Part shown: positions 27,805-37,789 of the stretch, one piece after another
Numbering within the stretch: the stretch's first letter is position 1
How the letters are laid out: the number at the start of each line of letters is the position of its first letter
Source: Anaerolineaceae bacterium
Lineage (GTDB): Bacteria; Chloroflexota; Anaerolineae; Aggregatilineales; Phototrophicaceae
Length of the DNA: 64,000 bases
Assembly: GCA_007693385.1 (NCBI GenBank)
Contig: REDR01000131.1
Coordinates: 1 to 64,000 of the forward strand
Direction: 5' to 3'
The notes under the pieces: model-generated
Database searches by the model: none
What the model saw: only the letters and a program-made list of their open reading frames with translations
Told to the model about the DNA's origin: nothing
Position numbers and translations under genes: made by a program

Positions 27805-29091
27805 TCAGGCCATATCCGCGCCCAATTTTCGCATTGTACCGGCGAAGTCGGGGAACGAATCCCCGGCACATTGCGCGTCGTCGATGTGTACCGCAGATGC
27901 CGCCACCAGTCCGGCCACCGCCAGACTCATCGCCACGCGATGATCGTCGTGTGCGTGGACGTGCCCGCCGTTGATCGCCTGCCCGCCTTCGATGATGAAG
28001 CCGTCCGGCGTTTCCTCCACCGTGACGCCCAGCGCCGCCAATTCCCGCGCCATCACCGCGATGCGATCCGTCTCCTTGACGCGCAACTCCGCCGCATCAC
28101 GCACGACGGTGCGCCCTTCCGCTTGAGTCGCGGCGATCATCAATACCGGAAACTCATCAATCATTCGCACCACCATCTCACCGCCAACCTCAACGCCTTT
28201 GAGCGTACCGCCGCGTACATGCAAATCACCGACTGGCTCACCCGCTTCTTTGCCGGTGGGAATCACGGTGATGTCCGCGCCCATCCGTACCAGCACATCT
28301 AGTAGGCCGGTGCGCGTGGTGTTCAGGTTGATGTGCCGCAGGGTGATGTCGCTATCCGGCACGATGCACGCGGCGACCAACGGGAACGCGGCGGACGAAA
28401 AATCGCCGGGCACGGTCATGTCAAGCGGGCTGAGTGGCGTGGCCGATGGTGTCAGGATGACCGTGTCGCCTTCCATGCGGATGTCAGCGCCCATCGCCTT
28501 GAGCATGATCTCGGTGTGGTCGCGGGCGGGCGCGGGCTGGGTGATGCGCGTCTCGTCCTTTGCGAAAAGCGCGGCCAACAGTATCGCACTTTTGACCTGT
28601 GCGCTGGCAACCGGCAGGCGATAGTCAATGCCTTTGAGCGCCGCCGGTTGGATGGTTAGCGGGGCGCATTCGTCGCGTCCGGTGATGCCTGCGCCCATCA
28701 AGCGCAACGGCTCGATGATGCGCCGCATCGGACGGCGGCATAGTTGCTCACTGCCGGTCAGCACGGCGGGGAAGGGCTGACCGCACAGGATTCCGGCTAG
28801 TAAGCGGATGCCGGTGCCCGCGTTGACCAGATCGAGCGTTTGTGTCGGCGCGTGCGGCGTGTCGCCGTGAATGACCAGCGTATCATCCGCTTCGTCAATC
28901 TGGATGCCCAGCCCCTTGACGGCGGATAGCGTGGCGACGGTATCGCCCGCCCGCAACCAGCCGCGCACATGGCTGACTCCCCGCGCCAGCAACCCGCCGA
29001 ACATCACCGCGCGATGGCTGATGGATTTATCGCCGGGCACGTCGGTCTCGCCGCGCAATGCGCCGCCCGGTCTGGTGGTCAATGTCTGCAT
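27805..29091 (-). CDS. aroA: 5-enolpyruvylshikimate-3-phosphate synthase
   Basis: GETDVPGDKSISHRAVMFGGLL, NAGTGIRLLAGIL, PGDFSSAAFPLVAACI, RVKETDRIAVMARELAALG. Confidence 0.95.
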   Translation of the reverse strand: MQTLTTRPGGALRGETDVPGDKSISHRAVMFGGLLARGVSHVRGWLRAGDTVATLSAVKGLGIQIDEADDTLVIHGDTPHAPTQTLDLVNAGTGIRLLAGILCGQPFPAVLTGSEQLCRRPMRRIIEPLRLMGAGITGRDECAPLTIQPAALKGIDYRLPVASAQVKSAILLAALFAKDETRITQPAPARDHTEIMLKAMGADIRMEGDTVILTPSATPLSPLDMTVPGDFSSAAFPLVAACIVPDSDITLRHINLNTTRTGLLDVLVRMGADITVIPTGKEAGEPVGDLHVRGGTLKGVEVGGEMVVRMIDEFPVLMIAATQAEGRTVVRDAAELRVKETDRIAVMARELAALGVTVEETPDGFIIEGGQAINGGHVHAHDDHRVAMSLAVAGLVAASAVHIDDAQCAGDSFPDFAGTMRKLGADMA

Positions 29092-29102
29092 GGATTCTCC
29101 CG

Positions 29103-30020
29103 TCATTTTTTGTAGTGCTTCTCCCATTTTAAGCGCGAATCGCGCTGGGGGGCTAAGGCTTCTGCGAGCCGTTCTTTATCGCCCGCGATCAGCATGGTCT
29201 CCAATATCGCCAACTGCATCCGAAAGTGTGCCAGCAGTTCCGCGATGGCCTGCGTGTTGGTGCCGGTGATGTCGCTCATCATGGTGATGTCGCTACCGGC
29301 TAGCCGCGTCATATCGCGGAAGCCGCCCGCCGCCAGCGCCCACACGCCCTCATCTTGCTGGGCTTGATGTGAGGCCGTCGCCATCAGCGCGATGCTCAAC
29401 AGATACGGTACATGGCTGATGGTGGCGACGACGCGATCATGCCGCGCCGCTTCCATCTCAACCGGCAACGCGCCCAGCGCCGCGAGTAACTCATGCGCCC
29501 GGATGCGCGTCGCCGGTGTGGTGCGCCGCGTCGGAGATAGCACAAACGGCTTGCCGCGATACAGGTCAGGGTCGCTGAACGCGATGCCGTTGCGCTCTTT
29601 GCCGGTCATCGGGTGGCCGCCGATGGCCTGCACGCCGATGGGTAGCTGTCCCATCGCTTCGCAGATGTCGGCTTTGGTACTGCCGATGTCGATAATCAGC
29701 GTATTGGAACGCAGATACGGCGCGATCTGCTTTCGCAATAGCATCAAGATCACATTGACCGGCGCGGCCAATAGCACGGTGTCGGCATCGTGGACGGCGG
29801 TCTTGAGGTCGTCGGTGGCGATGTCGATAATGCCATCGTCTAAGGCTCGCTGGCGCGTCTCGGCGTTCATATCCATGCCGATGATGCAATCGGCGTGCTG
29901 GCGCAAGCCTATCGCCAGCGAACCGCCCATCAAACCGAGTCCGATGATCGCCAATTTTTGACTTTTGAAGGCGCTCATATTCGCTCCTGTGGTCGCGTGT
30001 GTCGTGCTCTGCTGGCTCAT
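29103..30020 (-). CDS. tyrA: Prephenate/arogenate dehydrogenase
   Basis: [57 protein letters not shown] overlap with aroF (alternative start 29978). Confidence 0.9.
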   Translation of the reverse strand: MSQQSTTHATTGANMSAFKSQKLAIIGLGLMGGSLAIGLRQHADCIIGMDMNAETRQRALDDGIIDIATDDLKTAVHDADTVLLAAPVNVILMLLRKQIAPYLRSNTLIIDIGSTKADICEAMGQLPIGVQAIGGHPMTGKERNGIAFSDPDLYRGKPFVLSPTRRTTPATRIRAHELLAALGALPVEMEAARHDRVVATISHVPYLLSIALMATASHQAQQDEGVWALAAGGFRDMTRLAGSDITMMSDITGTNTQAIAELLAHFRMQLAILETMLIAGDKERLAEALAPQRDSRLKWEKHYKK

Positions 30021-31033
30021 GCGTCGCGCCCGATGGCCTGCGCCACCTGTTTGACGCTCGCCATCATCGCCGCGAATTGCTCAAACGTCAGGCTCTGGCG
30101 GCCATCGCTCCACGCCTCATCGGGCGCGGAATGCACCTCGACGATCAAGCCATCCGCACCGGCGGCAACCGCGCCTAATGATACTTGCGGCACATATTCG
30201 CGCAAGCCCAAAGCATGGCTGGGGTCGGCGATGACCGGCAGATGCGTCAGCGCTTTTAACACCGCGATGGCGTTCAGGTCAAATGTATTGCGCGTGTGCT
30301 TCTCGAATGTGCGGATGCCGCGCTCGCACACCATCACCTGCGCGTTGCCCTGCGCCAGCACGTACTCCGCCGCCATCAGCAAATCCTCGATGGTGCTACT
30401 CATGCCGCGTTTGAGCAGTACCGGATGCTGACTCTGGCCGACGGCGGTCAGCAGGGTGAAGTTCTGCATGTTGCGTGCGCCGACCTGCAACACATCGGCA
30501 TAGTCACAGACCAGTGGCACCAGATTAGCGTCCATGATCTCGGTCACGATGGGCAGGCCGGTTTGTTCACGCGCTTCGGCCAGCCATTTCAACGCCTGCT
30601 CACCGTGCCCCTGAAAGCTGTAGGGCGATGTACGCGGCTTGTACGCTCCGCCACGTAACGCCGTCGCGCCTGCCTCTTTGATGGCGTGGGCGATCTCTAG
30701 CAGGTTCTCGCGGCTTTCCACCGAACACGGCCCGGCGATGACCAGCACGTTATCCCCGCCCATCGGCTTACCGTTCAACGGGATGATGGAATCTCGCGGG
30801 TGCATCTGGCGGCTGGCTAGCTGGTACGGCACGGTGACGCGGGCGACACGCGCCACGCCGGGCAACGCTTCGTACTCCGCCTGCTGAAATGCGCCGCGCC
30901 CCTCGCCGACGATGCCGACCAGCGTGTTATCGTCGCCGTCGGCCAGATGCGCGGCGTAGCCGTCCGCTTCGATCTTGGCGATAACCTCCGCCAGTTGTTT
31001 GGCGCTGGCGCCGCGTTTCATCACAACAATCAT
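30017..31033 (-). CDS. aroF: DAHP synthase with N-terminal ferredoxin-like regulatory domain (aroF/AroG-Thermotoga type)
   Basis: [90 protein letters not shown]. Confidence 0.93.
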   Translation of the reverse strand: MIVVMKRGASAKQLAEVIAKIEADGYAAHLADGDDNTLVGIVGEGRGAFQQAEYEALPGVARVARVTVPYQLASRQMHPRDSIIPLNGKPMGGDNVLVIAGPCSVESRENLLEIAHAIKEAGATALRGGAYKPRTSPYSFQGHGEQALKWLAEAREQTGLPIVTEIMDANLVPLVCDYADVLQVGARNMQNFTLLTAVGQSQHPVLLKRGMSSTIEDLLMAAEYVLAQGNAQVMVCERGIRTFEKHTRNTFDLNAIAVLKALTHLPVIADPSHALGLREYVPQVSLGAVAAGADGLIVEVHSAPDEAWSDGRQSLTFEQFAAMMASVKQVAQAIGRDA

Positions 31034-31047
31034 CTGATTTCCCTCTT

Positions 31048-31416
31048 CTAGTTCTGCCGGTCAGGACGCAGTCGAACGGCGTCGTTCTGGTAGATGTGGC
31101 GGATGGCTTGCGGCGCTTTGTCGGTGTTCCAGTGGATCAACACGCGGATACAACGCGCCACGCCGCCCGGCACCACCATCTCTTTAGCACCCATCAACGC
31201 GACGCTGTGCCAGCCGGTGCGCTCGCGGGCGGCGCGGGCGGGATGCGCGGCGCTGAGGTCGGGCGTGGTGGTGAAGAAGATGCTGGCGACATCATCTTCG
31301 CGGATGTCGTTGGCGTCGATGATCGCCTGTAGTAGATCGTGTGTGGCGCTGAGTATGGCGTTCTCGTCGTCTGCATCGACGGTGGTCGCGCCGCGCACCC
31401 CTCTAACATATACCAT
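31048..31416 (-). CDS. aroH: Chorismate mutase, AroH type
   Basis: [74 protein letters not shown] 8 nt upstream. Confidence 0.93.
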   Translation of the reverse strand: MVYVRGVRGATTVDADDENAILSATHDLLQAIIDANDIREDDVASIFFTTTPDLSAAHPARAARERTGWHSVALMGAKEMVVPGGVARCIRVLIHWNTDKAPQAIRHIYQNDAVRLRPDRQN

Positions 31417-31502
31417 TGCGCTATTCTCCTATCATTCAGTTTATCAATCAATCGGCGGATCAAGCATCTTATCGACAACCCGCGCCCGACAAGCGGACAG
31501 AC

Positions 31503-31532
31503 AAAAAAAGCGCCGGACAGATGTCCCGCGCT
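31503..31532 (-). terminator. Intrinsic terminator in the leader of the aroH operon (candidate attenuator)
   Basis: Minus-strand AGCGC-G-GGAC-ATCT-GTCC-G-GCGCT followed by T7 (the T7 shares its first T with the stem); ~90 nt upstream of aroH. Confidence 0.85.
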
Positions 31533-31558
31533 TCACTGTTTTTTGATCGTCGTAAACC

Positions 31559-31666
31559 TTACCGACCAATCGCACCCAAGCACATCTGCCGACCATCTTC
31601 GATGTCGTCCGTGAAATAAAAATAGTAATAGGCAAATGTGTTGTTGTGGCCGCTAGCCAGCATCAT
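31559..31666 (-). CDS. Candidate 35-aa Phe/Tyr leader peptide MMLASGHNNTFAYYYFYFTDDIEDGRQMCLGAIGR
   Basis: ATGATGCTG...TTT GCC TAT TAC TAT TTT TAT TTC...CGG TAA; SD-like AAGGG 6 nt upstream of ATG; between promoter and terminator. Confidence 0.75.
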   Translation of the reverse strand: MMLASGHNNTFAYYYFYFTDDIEDGRQMCLGAIGR

Positions 31667-31708
31667 GTTAAACCCTTGTATCCGGCCTTGTCCGGTTGGA
31701 TAGACAAA

Positions 31709-31737
31709 AGCATAACCAACATCGCGCCGGATGTCAA
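31709..31737 (-). promoter_or_regulatory. Promoter TTGACA-N17-TATGCT driving the aroH operon leader
   Basis: Minus strand: TTGACA 31737-31732, 17-bp spacer, TATGCT 31714-31709. Confidence 0.8.
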
Positions 31738-32834
31738 CTTTTTGGATCGTCCGGCGTTGCGATGATGCGCCCTAGCCAGCCGTCTACATCTTCTGGCGTC
31801 AACTTGTCGGCCACGCGCACGGCAGGCTCTAGCCCCTCAAAGATGGACGTGATCCCGAACGGGCGTGTATAGGGCGCATCACCGAGTAAGACGACGCGGA
31901 CGCCATCGAAGCGCGGGATGTCCGCCGGAAAGCCCTCCGGCCACAGCCACGTATCGGCGTTGTCGCCGACCTCGACCACGCCTTCCGCGTTGAGCGCCCG
32001 CCAATTCGCATAATGAAACGCGAATACGTGCGGCGTCGCCTGATTGTACTGGTTATATTGCCGCGCCGCCTCGACGGTCTGCGGGCGCGGACGGTCACCG
32101 TCCAGCCAACCGGCGGACTCATCGCCGATGAGCGCTTCTTCCAGCAGGACGAAAAGCTGATGATTACCGGCGATGCCCTCAATCTGTACGCGATAACCGC
32201 GCCGATAATCGGGGTGAATCACGATCAATTCTTCGTCGTCCAGCACCGCCAGCAGTTGCGATAGCCAGTGGATCATATCGTGATGCAACGGGAAGCGCCG
32301 CAGACGCGAAGCCATGCGCCCCTCGTCGTTGGCGGCGCGGCGGGCGCGTTTACTGCGCGAGATCATCGCCACCGCCGGACGGCAAAATATCTCCATCGCG
32401 GAGAAAGCGTTAGCCTGCACGCTCATCGTGCGGGCGACGCCCGCGCCGTAACGGTCAATCGCTTCGGCTTCGGGCACGTCATCAGCGCGGGCGCGTTCCA
32501 GACAGGCAGAGACGAATTGCGACGCCTCGCCCAGCGTTTCGCCCAGCCGCGTGATGATGGCATGGACGGCGATATAGGGGTGTGCGCCTTGCTCGACCAA
32601 CGCGCCACACGCCGCCGATACCATCGCGGAGCGCATCGGCGCGGCGGCGAGAATGGTATCCACCAATCGCCCGACGCCCTGAGAGCGCGTCTCGTGGTCT
32701 ACGAATTCGCCAGCGTTGACCACCAATCCGGCGACCTCACGCAGATCATCGAATGTCATCGGGCGACCATCCGCCATGCGCGTGATGACCGCCTCCACCG
32801 CTTCGTTGAATTGCGTTATCTCCGGCGTTGTCAT
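31734..32834 (-). CDS. Unknown 366-aa protein encoded in the trp operon
   Basis: Intact ORF MTTPEITQFNEAVEAVITRMADGRPMTFDDL... starting in a 4-bp overlap with trpA stop; family not recognised. Confidence 0.65.
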   Translation of the reverse strand: MTTPEITQFNEAVEAVITRMADGRPMTFDDLREVAGLVVNAGEFVDHETRSQGVGRLVDTILAAAPMRSAMVSAACGALVEQGAHPYIAVHAIITRLGETLGEASQFVSACLERARADDVPEAEAIDRYGAGVARTMSVQANAFSAMEIFCRPAVAMISRSKRARRAANDEGRMASRLRRFPLHHDMIHWLSQLLAVLDDEELIVIHPDYRRGYRVQIEGIAGNHQLFVLLEEALIGDESAGWLDGDRPRPQTVEAARQYNQYNQATPHVFAFHYANWRALNAEGVVEVGDNADTWLWPEGFPADIPRFDGVRVVLLGDAPYTRPFGITSIFEGLEPAVRVADKLTPEDVDGWLGRIIATPDDPKS

Positions 32835-33628
32835 GTGTTCAGCGCGTCCCGTAGTGATTTCGCCAGATCATGCACGGCGGCTCTGCTTTCGCCCGCCGCC
32901 CGCACCAGCGCACTACCGACGATGAAGCCATTGACCAGCCCGTTCATCATGCGGGCGTGTTCCGGCTTGCTGATGCCGAACCCCAGCACAAGCGGGGCGT
33001 CAGTCTGGGCGCGTAGATCGGCGATGAACGCCTGCAAATCGGACGGCAAGCTCTGGCGCTCGCCGGTGATGCCGGTCAGCGATAGTACGTAGATGAAGCC
33101 CGTCGCCCGTTGCGCCACCAGTGCGACGCGGCTGTGGTCGCTGGTCGGCGCGAGGAAGAACACCAGCGCCATATTTTCCTGCTCACAGACCGCAAACATC
33201 GGCGCTTCTTCCGGCGGCAGGTCGGGGATGATGAAGCCATCCGCGCCGGCCGCTTTCGCCGCCAGCACGAAGCGCTCCACGCCGTAATTGATGATCGGGT
33301 TCAGATAGCTGAACATCAAAATCGGCTGATCGATGCCGCGCTCGCGCAGTGTCCGCACCGCGTCCAGCGCGTGCTGAATGGTGGTGCCATTTTCCAGCGC
33401 GACTTGCGAAGCCTGCTGGATCGTCGGCCCGTCAGCTAGCGGATCGCTGAACGGGATGCCGATCTCGAAGCCGTCAGCGCCAGTGGCCGCCATCGCTTCG
33501 ATAGCGGCCAGTGAATCCTCATACGTGGGATAGCCTACCGGAAAGAAGGGCAGGAAAGCCGCCCGCCCCTCCGCTTCCGTTCGGGCGAACATCGCCGCGA
33601 TTGCATCTAGTCCCCTTTGTGATCGCAC
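32831..33628 (-). CDS. trpA: Tryptophan synthase alpha chain
   Basis: AAFLPFFPVGYPTYEDSLAAIEAMAATGADGFEIGIPFSDPLADGPTIQQAS, GADGFIIPDLPPEEA. Confidence 0.95.
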   Translation of the reverse strand: MRSQRGLDAIAAMFARTEAEGRAAFLPFFPVGYPTYEDSLAAIEAMAATGADGFEIGIPFSDPLADGPTIQQASQVALENGTTIQHALDAVRTLRERGIDQPILMFSYLNPIINYGVERFVLAAKAAGADGFIIPDLPPEEAPMFAVCEQENMALVFFLAPTSDHSRVALVAQRATGFIYVLSLTGITGERQSLPSDLQAFIADLRAQTDAPLVLGFGISKPEHARMMNGLVNGFIVGSALVRAAGESRAAVHDLAKSLRDALNT

Positions 33629-33933
33629 TACTCGTAATCCTCTAAATCGTCACCATCGACATATTCGCTGTCACCGCGAAACGTATTGACCATATCGAAC
33701 AGGTAATCGCTGATGTCGGCGGTTAGCGCCGCCGATTCGGTCAGTTGCAGTTGCAACATATCGACATCATCGCGCACCGCATCCAGCCACTTGCCGCGCC
33801 CATTTTCCTCGATGAACTGTAGCGCCATTTGCACCATCGCCATCTGCTTTTGAATCTCGTCAAAGACATTAGCCAGCATCATAGAGGCGTCTTCGGTTGC
33901 ATTAAGGTCCATCACGGTAATATCGTCGTTCAT
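33628..33933 (-). CDS. Small acidic helical hypothetical protein in the trp operon
   Basis: 101 aa, MNDDITVMDLNATEDASMMLANVFDEIQKQMAMVQMALQFIEENG...; ends adjacent to trpA start. Confidence 0.65.
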   Translation of the reverse strand: MNDDITVMDLNATEDASMMLANVFDEIQKQMAMVQMALQFIEENGRGKWLDAVRDDVDMLQLQLTESAALTADISDYLFDMVNTFRGDSEYVDGDDLEDYE

Positions 33934-34066
33934 AGGCCATCATCCTTTCTTTGTTATGCGGAGAATGCCGCATACTCCCATTGTAGCGTCTACCGCGTCA
34001 GATTACCGTAGCCATTTGCGGATGTGGCACTATTTTTACTTTTTTATGGCGATTCTTACGGCGCGT

Positions 34067-34948
34067 TTATGTGGCGCGGCGATAGTCTTCAACCAGCGCC
34101 CCCAGTATCGCCTCCCAATGCTCGAAGAAGGCGAAATGCCCGCCGCCCTCCATGAAGTACGGTGTGGTGTTGGGCAATACTTTCTCATAATATTGCCCCA
34201 TCTGTAGCGGCGTTAATGTGTCATATTGCCAGTACCACAGATGAACCGGCGCGGTGATCGCGTTGAGTGGAATCGCCCATTTACCAACGATCATCTTGGC
34301 CTCATGTACCCAGCCGCGCACGCCGTCGCGCACCGCCTCCCCGCGCCAACCGCGCACCTGTTCGGCGTATTGCGGCTGTTGCAGGATGGCTTGATCGTAC
34401 TCATTCGCCCGCAGAAGCACGTTATGCCATGCGCGGGTCGGATTGCGCGATTCGGAGCGCATCTGCAACGACATCAGCAGGCGCAAAAGCGGGCGCGGCC
34501 AGCGCGATGTCTGGTAGGCGATGCGATAATCTTCGGCCACATTATCCAGCCCGCCCGGACGATCTAGCGGCGCGACGCCACTGATGATCGCGCCGACTTT
34601 GACGCGCTCCCGCAGGGCGTAGGCCGTCGCGGTCACGTAGGGCGCACCCGCCGAAATACCCATCACGCCGAAATGCGCGATCTTCAGCGCGTCGGCCAGT
34701 TGCGCGATGTCGTCGCCCATGTCCAGATAGCGCCGCTTCTTCTGGAAATCCGACAGGCCATAGCCCGGACGATCCGGCGTGATGAGCTTGACGCCCAGCC
34801 TGTCCGCGATGTTCTCGTCGGGGTGGCGCATGTAGCGCGATCCGGGGTTGCCGTGAAACAGAAAGACGGGCACGCCGTCCGCCGCGCCGTGTACGGTATA
34901 CGCCAGCGTCCGCCCGTCTTTCAGCGTCAATGTGTCCTCATGATTCAC
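34067..34948 (-). CDS. Alpha/beta hydrolase
   Basis: [48 protein letters not shown] overlap with trpB. Confidence 0.88.
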   Translation of the reverse strand: MNHEDTLTLKDGRTLAYTVHGAADGVPVFLFHGNPGSRYMRHPDENIADRLGVKLITPDRPGYGLSDFQKKRRYLDMGDDIAQLADALKIAHFGVMGISAGAPYVTATAYALRERVKVGAIISGVAPLDRPGGLDNVAEDYRIAYQTSRWPRPLLRLLMSLQMRSESRNPTRAWHNVLLRANEYDQAILQQPQYAEQVRGWRGEAVRDGVRGWVHEAKMIVGKWAIPLNAITAPVHLWYWQYDTLTPLQMGQYYEKVLPNTTPYFMEGGGHFAFFEHWEAILGALVEDYRRAT

Positions 34949-36180
34949 GGATTCAGCACCTCCATCACGGTGTCGAGGTCTTTATCGCCGCGCCCGGATA
35001 GATTCACCAGAATGATGCTATCCGGTGGCATGGTCGGCGCTCGCTTGATGACTTCGGCGATGGCGTGGGCACTCTCCAGCGCGGGGATGATGCCTTCGGT
35101 CTGGCTGAGCGTCTGGAATGCTGATAGCGTCTCGGAGTCGGTGGCGTAGGTGTAATGGGCGCGTTCCATCTGGCGCAGGTAGGCATGTTCCGGGCCGACG
35201 GACGCATAATCTAATCCGGCGCTGATGCTGTGCGTGTTCATGATGTTGCCGTCGCTGGTCTGCATCACATAAGAGCGCGTGCCCTGCAACACGCCGGGAC
35301 GACTGACATCGAGATCGGCGAAGCGTGCCGCGTGTTCGCCGCCGATGATGCCGCGTCCGCCCGCCTCCACGCCGATCAAGTCGATCTGCTCATCGTCGCG
35401 GAAAGCATGAAATAGCCCGATGGCGTTACTGCCGCCGCCGACGCAGGCGATACAGACATCCGGCAGGCGTCCGGCCTGTGCCACGATTTGCCGCCGCGCT
35501 TCGTGGCCGATGATGCTCTGGAAGTCGCGCACCATGCGCGGGTAGGGGTGCGGCCCCAGCGCCGAGCCGAGCAGGTAGAACGTGTCGCGCACGTTGGTCA
35601 CCCAGTCGCGTATCGCCTCATTGATCGCGTCTTTCAGCGTTTTACTGCCGCTTTCCACCGCGATGACCTCCGAGCCGAGTAAGCGCATCCGAAACACGTT
35701 GGGCTGTTGCCGCTTGATGTCGGTACTGCCCATGTAGACGTGGCAATCCAGCCCCAACAAAGCCGCCGCCGTCGCCGACGCGACGCCGTGCTGTCCCGCG
35801 CCGGTCTCCGCGATGACGCGCTGTTTGCCCATGCGCTTCGCCAGCAACGCCTGACCGAGCGCATTATTGATCTTGTGTGCGCCGGTATGGGCGAGGTCTT
35901 CGCGCTTGAGGTAAATCTGCGCCCCACCTAGCATTTCGCTGAGGCGTTTGGCGTGCGTTAACGGCGTCTCGCGCCCGACATACGTGCTTTGCAGATTTGC
36001 CAATTCCGCCTGAAATTCTGGATCGGCCATCGCGCCCAGATACGCCGCCTCTAATTCGTTGAGTGCAGGTACTAAGGTCTCCGGTACGAAGCGCCCGCCG
36101 AATTCACCGAAGTAGCCGCGCTCGTCCGGCACGTTGGCGGTGTTGATGTCGATGTATAAATTTCCGTCCGTCGTCGTCAT
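34945..36180 (-). CDS. trpB: Tryptophan synthase beta chain
   Basis: [84 protein letters not shown]. Confidence 0.96.
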   Translation of the reverse strand: MTTTDGNLYIDINTANVPDERGYFGEFGGRFVPETLVPALNELEAAYLGAMADPEFQAELANLQSTYVGRETPLTHAKRLSEMLGGAQIYLKREDLAHTGAHKINNALGQALLAKRMGKQRVIAETGAGQHGVASATAAALLGLDCHVYMGSTDIKRQQPNVFRMRLLGSEVIAVESGSKTLKDAINEAIRDWVTNVRDTFYLLGSALGPHPYPRMVRDFQSIIGHEARRQIVAQAGRLPDVCIACVGGGSNAIGLFHAFRDDEQIDLIGVEAGGRGIIGGEHAARFADLDVSRPGVLQGTRSYVMQTSDGNIMNTHSISAGLDYASVGPEHAYLRQMERAHYTYATDSETLSAFQTLSQTEGIIPALESAHAIAEVIKRAPTMPPDSIILVNLSGRGDKDLDTVMEVLNP

Positions 36181-36245
36181 GATTTCATCCTTCTATCTCG
36201 TTGATCTGCTCTAACGATAAGTCGCTTTTTCTGGTGTATCACGCT

Positions 36246-36926
36246 TTAATCTCCCGCCGCATTTTTGGCCGCCGCCACGAATGCGCGTATTTTGTCATGA
36301 TCTTTGACGCCCGCCGTGCCGGATTCGACGCCGCTCGCGGTATCCACGCCCCACGGACGCAAGCCGCGCACGCGCTCCGCGACGTTGTGCGCGTTCAAGC
36401 CACCGGCCAGCATGTAGCGCGGTACCCGTTCGCCCACCGCCAGCCCGATCTCCGCGCTGATCGTCTCGCCGGTGCCGCCACGCAAGCGCGGATGGTACGC
36501 ATCGACCAGCACGGCGGGCAATCCGGCGGACTCTGGCGGAAAAGTCGGCGCGTAGTACGTCAGATCGTCCAGCGCCGCGTTCACGTCCGGCGGCTGGATC
36601 GCCTTGAACGCCGTTCCGCGCAGTTCCTTGAGCATATCGCGGGATTCGTCGCCGTGCAGTTGTGCGCCGCTCAGCCCGACCTGTCCCATGATCGCCGAGA
36701 TGCGGCTGACCGGCTCGTTGACGAATACGCCGATTAAGCGCGGGGTATCTGCGCCCGCCGCATCACGGAGCGCCGCGCATAGCGCCGTCGCGGACTCCGG
36801 CGTGATGTAGCGCGGACTGCCGCTATAGAAGTTCAGCCCGATCATATCCGCGCCCGCCTCCGTCGCCGCCAGCGCATCGGCTAGCCGCGTCACACCGCAA
36901 ATCTTGACCTGTACCATATCGCTCAT
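36246..36926 (-). CDS. trpF: Phosphoribosylanthranilate isomerase
   Basis: VKICGVTRLADALAATEAGADMIGLNFYSGSPRYI, AQLHGDES, LAGGLNAHNVAERV, GVDTASGVES. Confidence 0.94.
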   Translation of the reverse strand: MSDMVQVKICGVTRLADALAATEAGADMIGLNFYSGSPRYITPESATALCAALRDAAGADTPRLIGVFVNEPVSRISAIMGQVGLSGAQLHGDESRDMLKELRGTAFKAIQPPDVNAALDDLTYYAPTFPPESAGLPAVLVDAYHPRLRGGTGETISAEIGLAVGERVPRYMLAGGLNAHNVAERVRGLRPWGVDTASGVESGTAGVKDHDKIRAFVAAAKNAAGD

Positions 36927-36935
36927 TCTCCGCGC

Positions 36936-37757
36936 CTATGTTGTCTGCTCGCCGCGTGTTTGACTGCTGAATGTCCGCACGGCGGCCGGGATGTCGGGCG
37001 CTGTGACTAGCCCTTCGCCGACCAGTACCGCCCGTGCGCCTAGCTCGCCCATGCGTACCACATCAGCGCCGGACTTGATGCCGCTTTCCGCCACCAGTAC
37101 CACCTCATCGGGCAGGCCATCAGCCAGTCGCGCCGTCGTGTTCAAATCGACATCGAACGTCTTGAGATCGCGATTATTCACGCCGATCAACGTCGCGCCG
37201 ATCTTCAAAGCGCGTTCTAATTCCGCTTCGTTGTGGACTTCGACCAGCGCCGCCATGTCTAGCTCGGTGATGGTCGCGTGCAGTTCGGCCAGTTGTGTAT
37301 CATCCAGCGCGGCGACGATCAGCAGAACCGCGTCGGCATCGGCGGAACGCGCCTCAAACACCTGATACGGGTCGATGATGAAATCCTTACGCAGTACCGG
37401 CAACCGCGTCCGCCCTCTGACGTTGGTCAGGTCATCCAGATGGCCGCGAAAGAACGTCTCGTCGGTCAATACGCTGATCGCCGATGCGCCGTTAGCCTCA
37501 TACGTGGTCGCCAGTCGCACCGCGTCGAAGTCGTCCGTCAGCACGCCTTTGCTGGGCGACGCCTGCTTGACTTCTGCGATCAGCGCGACGTGCGGCTTGA
37601 CCAGCGCGGCGGCGAAATCACGCGGGGTACACGCCCGCCGCGCCGCGCCCATCATCTGATTCAGTGGCGCACGCCCCTGACGTTCGCGCACCTCTTCGAC
37701 CTTCTTCGCCAGAATTTTATCTAATATGGTATCCGTCTTGACATAAGCCACCGGCAT
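36936..37757 (-). CDS. trpC: Indole-3-glycerol phosphate synthase
   Basis: LIAEVKQASPSKGVLTDDFDAVRLATTYEANGASAISVLTDETFFRGHLDDL, IGVNNRDLKTFDVDL. Confidence 0.95.
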   Translation of the reverse strand: MPVAYVKTDTILDKILAKKVEEVRERQGRAPLNQMMGAARRACTPRDFAAALVKPHVALIAEVKQASPSKGVLTDDFDAVRLATTYEANGASAISVLTDETFFRGHLDDLTNVRGRTRLPVLRKDFIIDPYQVFEARSADADAVLLIVAALDDTQLAELHATITELDMAALVEVHNEAELERALKIGATLIGVNNRDLKTFDVDLNTTARLADGLPDEVVLVAESGIKSGADVVRMGELGARAVLVGEGLVTAPDIPAAVRTFSSQTRGEQTT

Positions 37758-37789
37758 CTCTCCCGTTTGATAAACCCGACAAACACGCG

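Noticed and set aside
31444-31635. ORF MPITIFISRTTSKMVGRCAW... (63 aa, minus) as a real gene or leader
   Set aside because: It runs through the terminator in another frame with no SD; the overlapping 31559-31666 ORF has SD, promoter context and the Tyr/Phe codon run.
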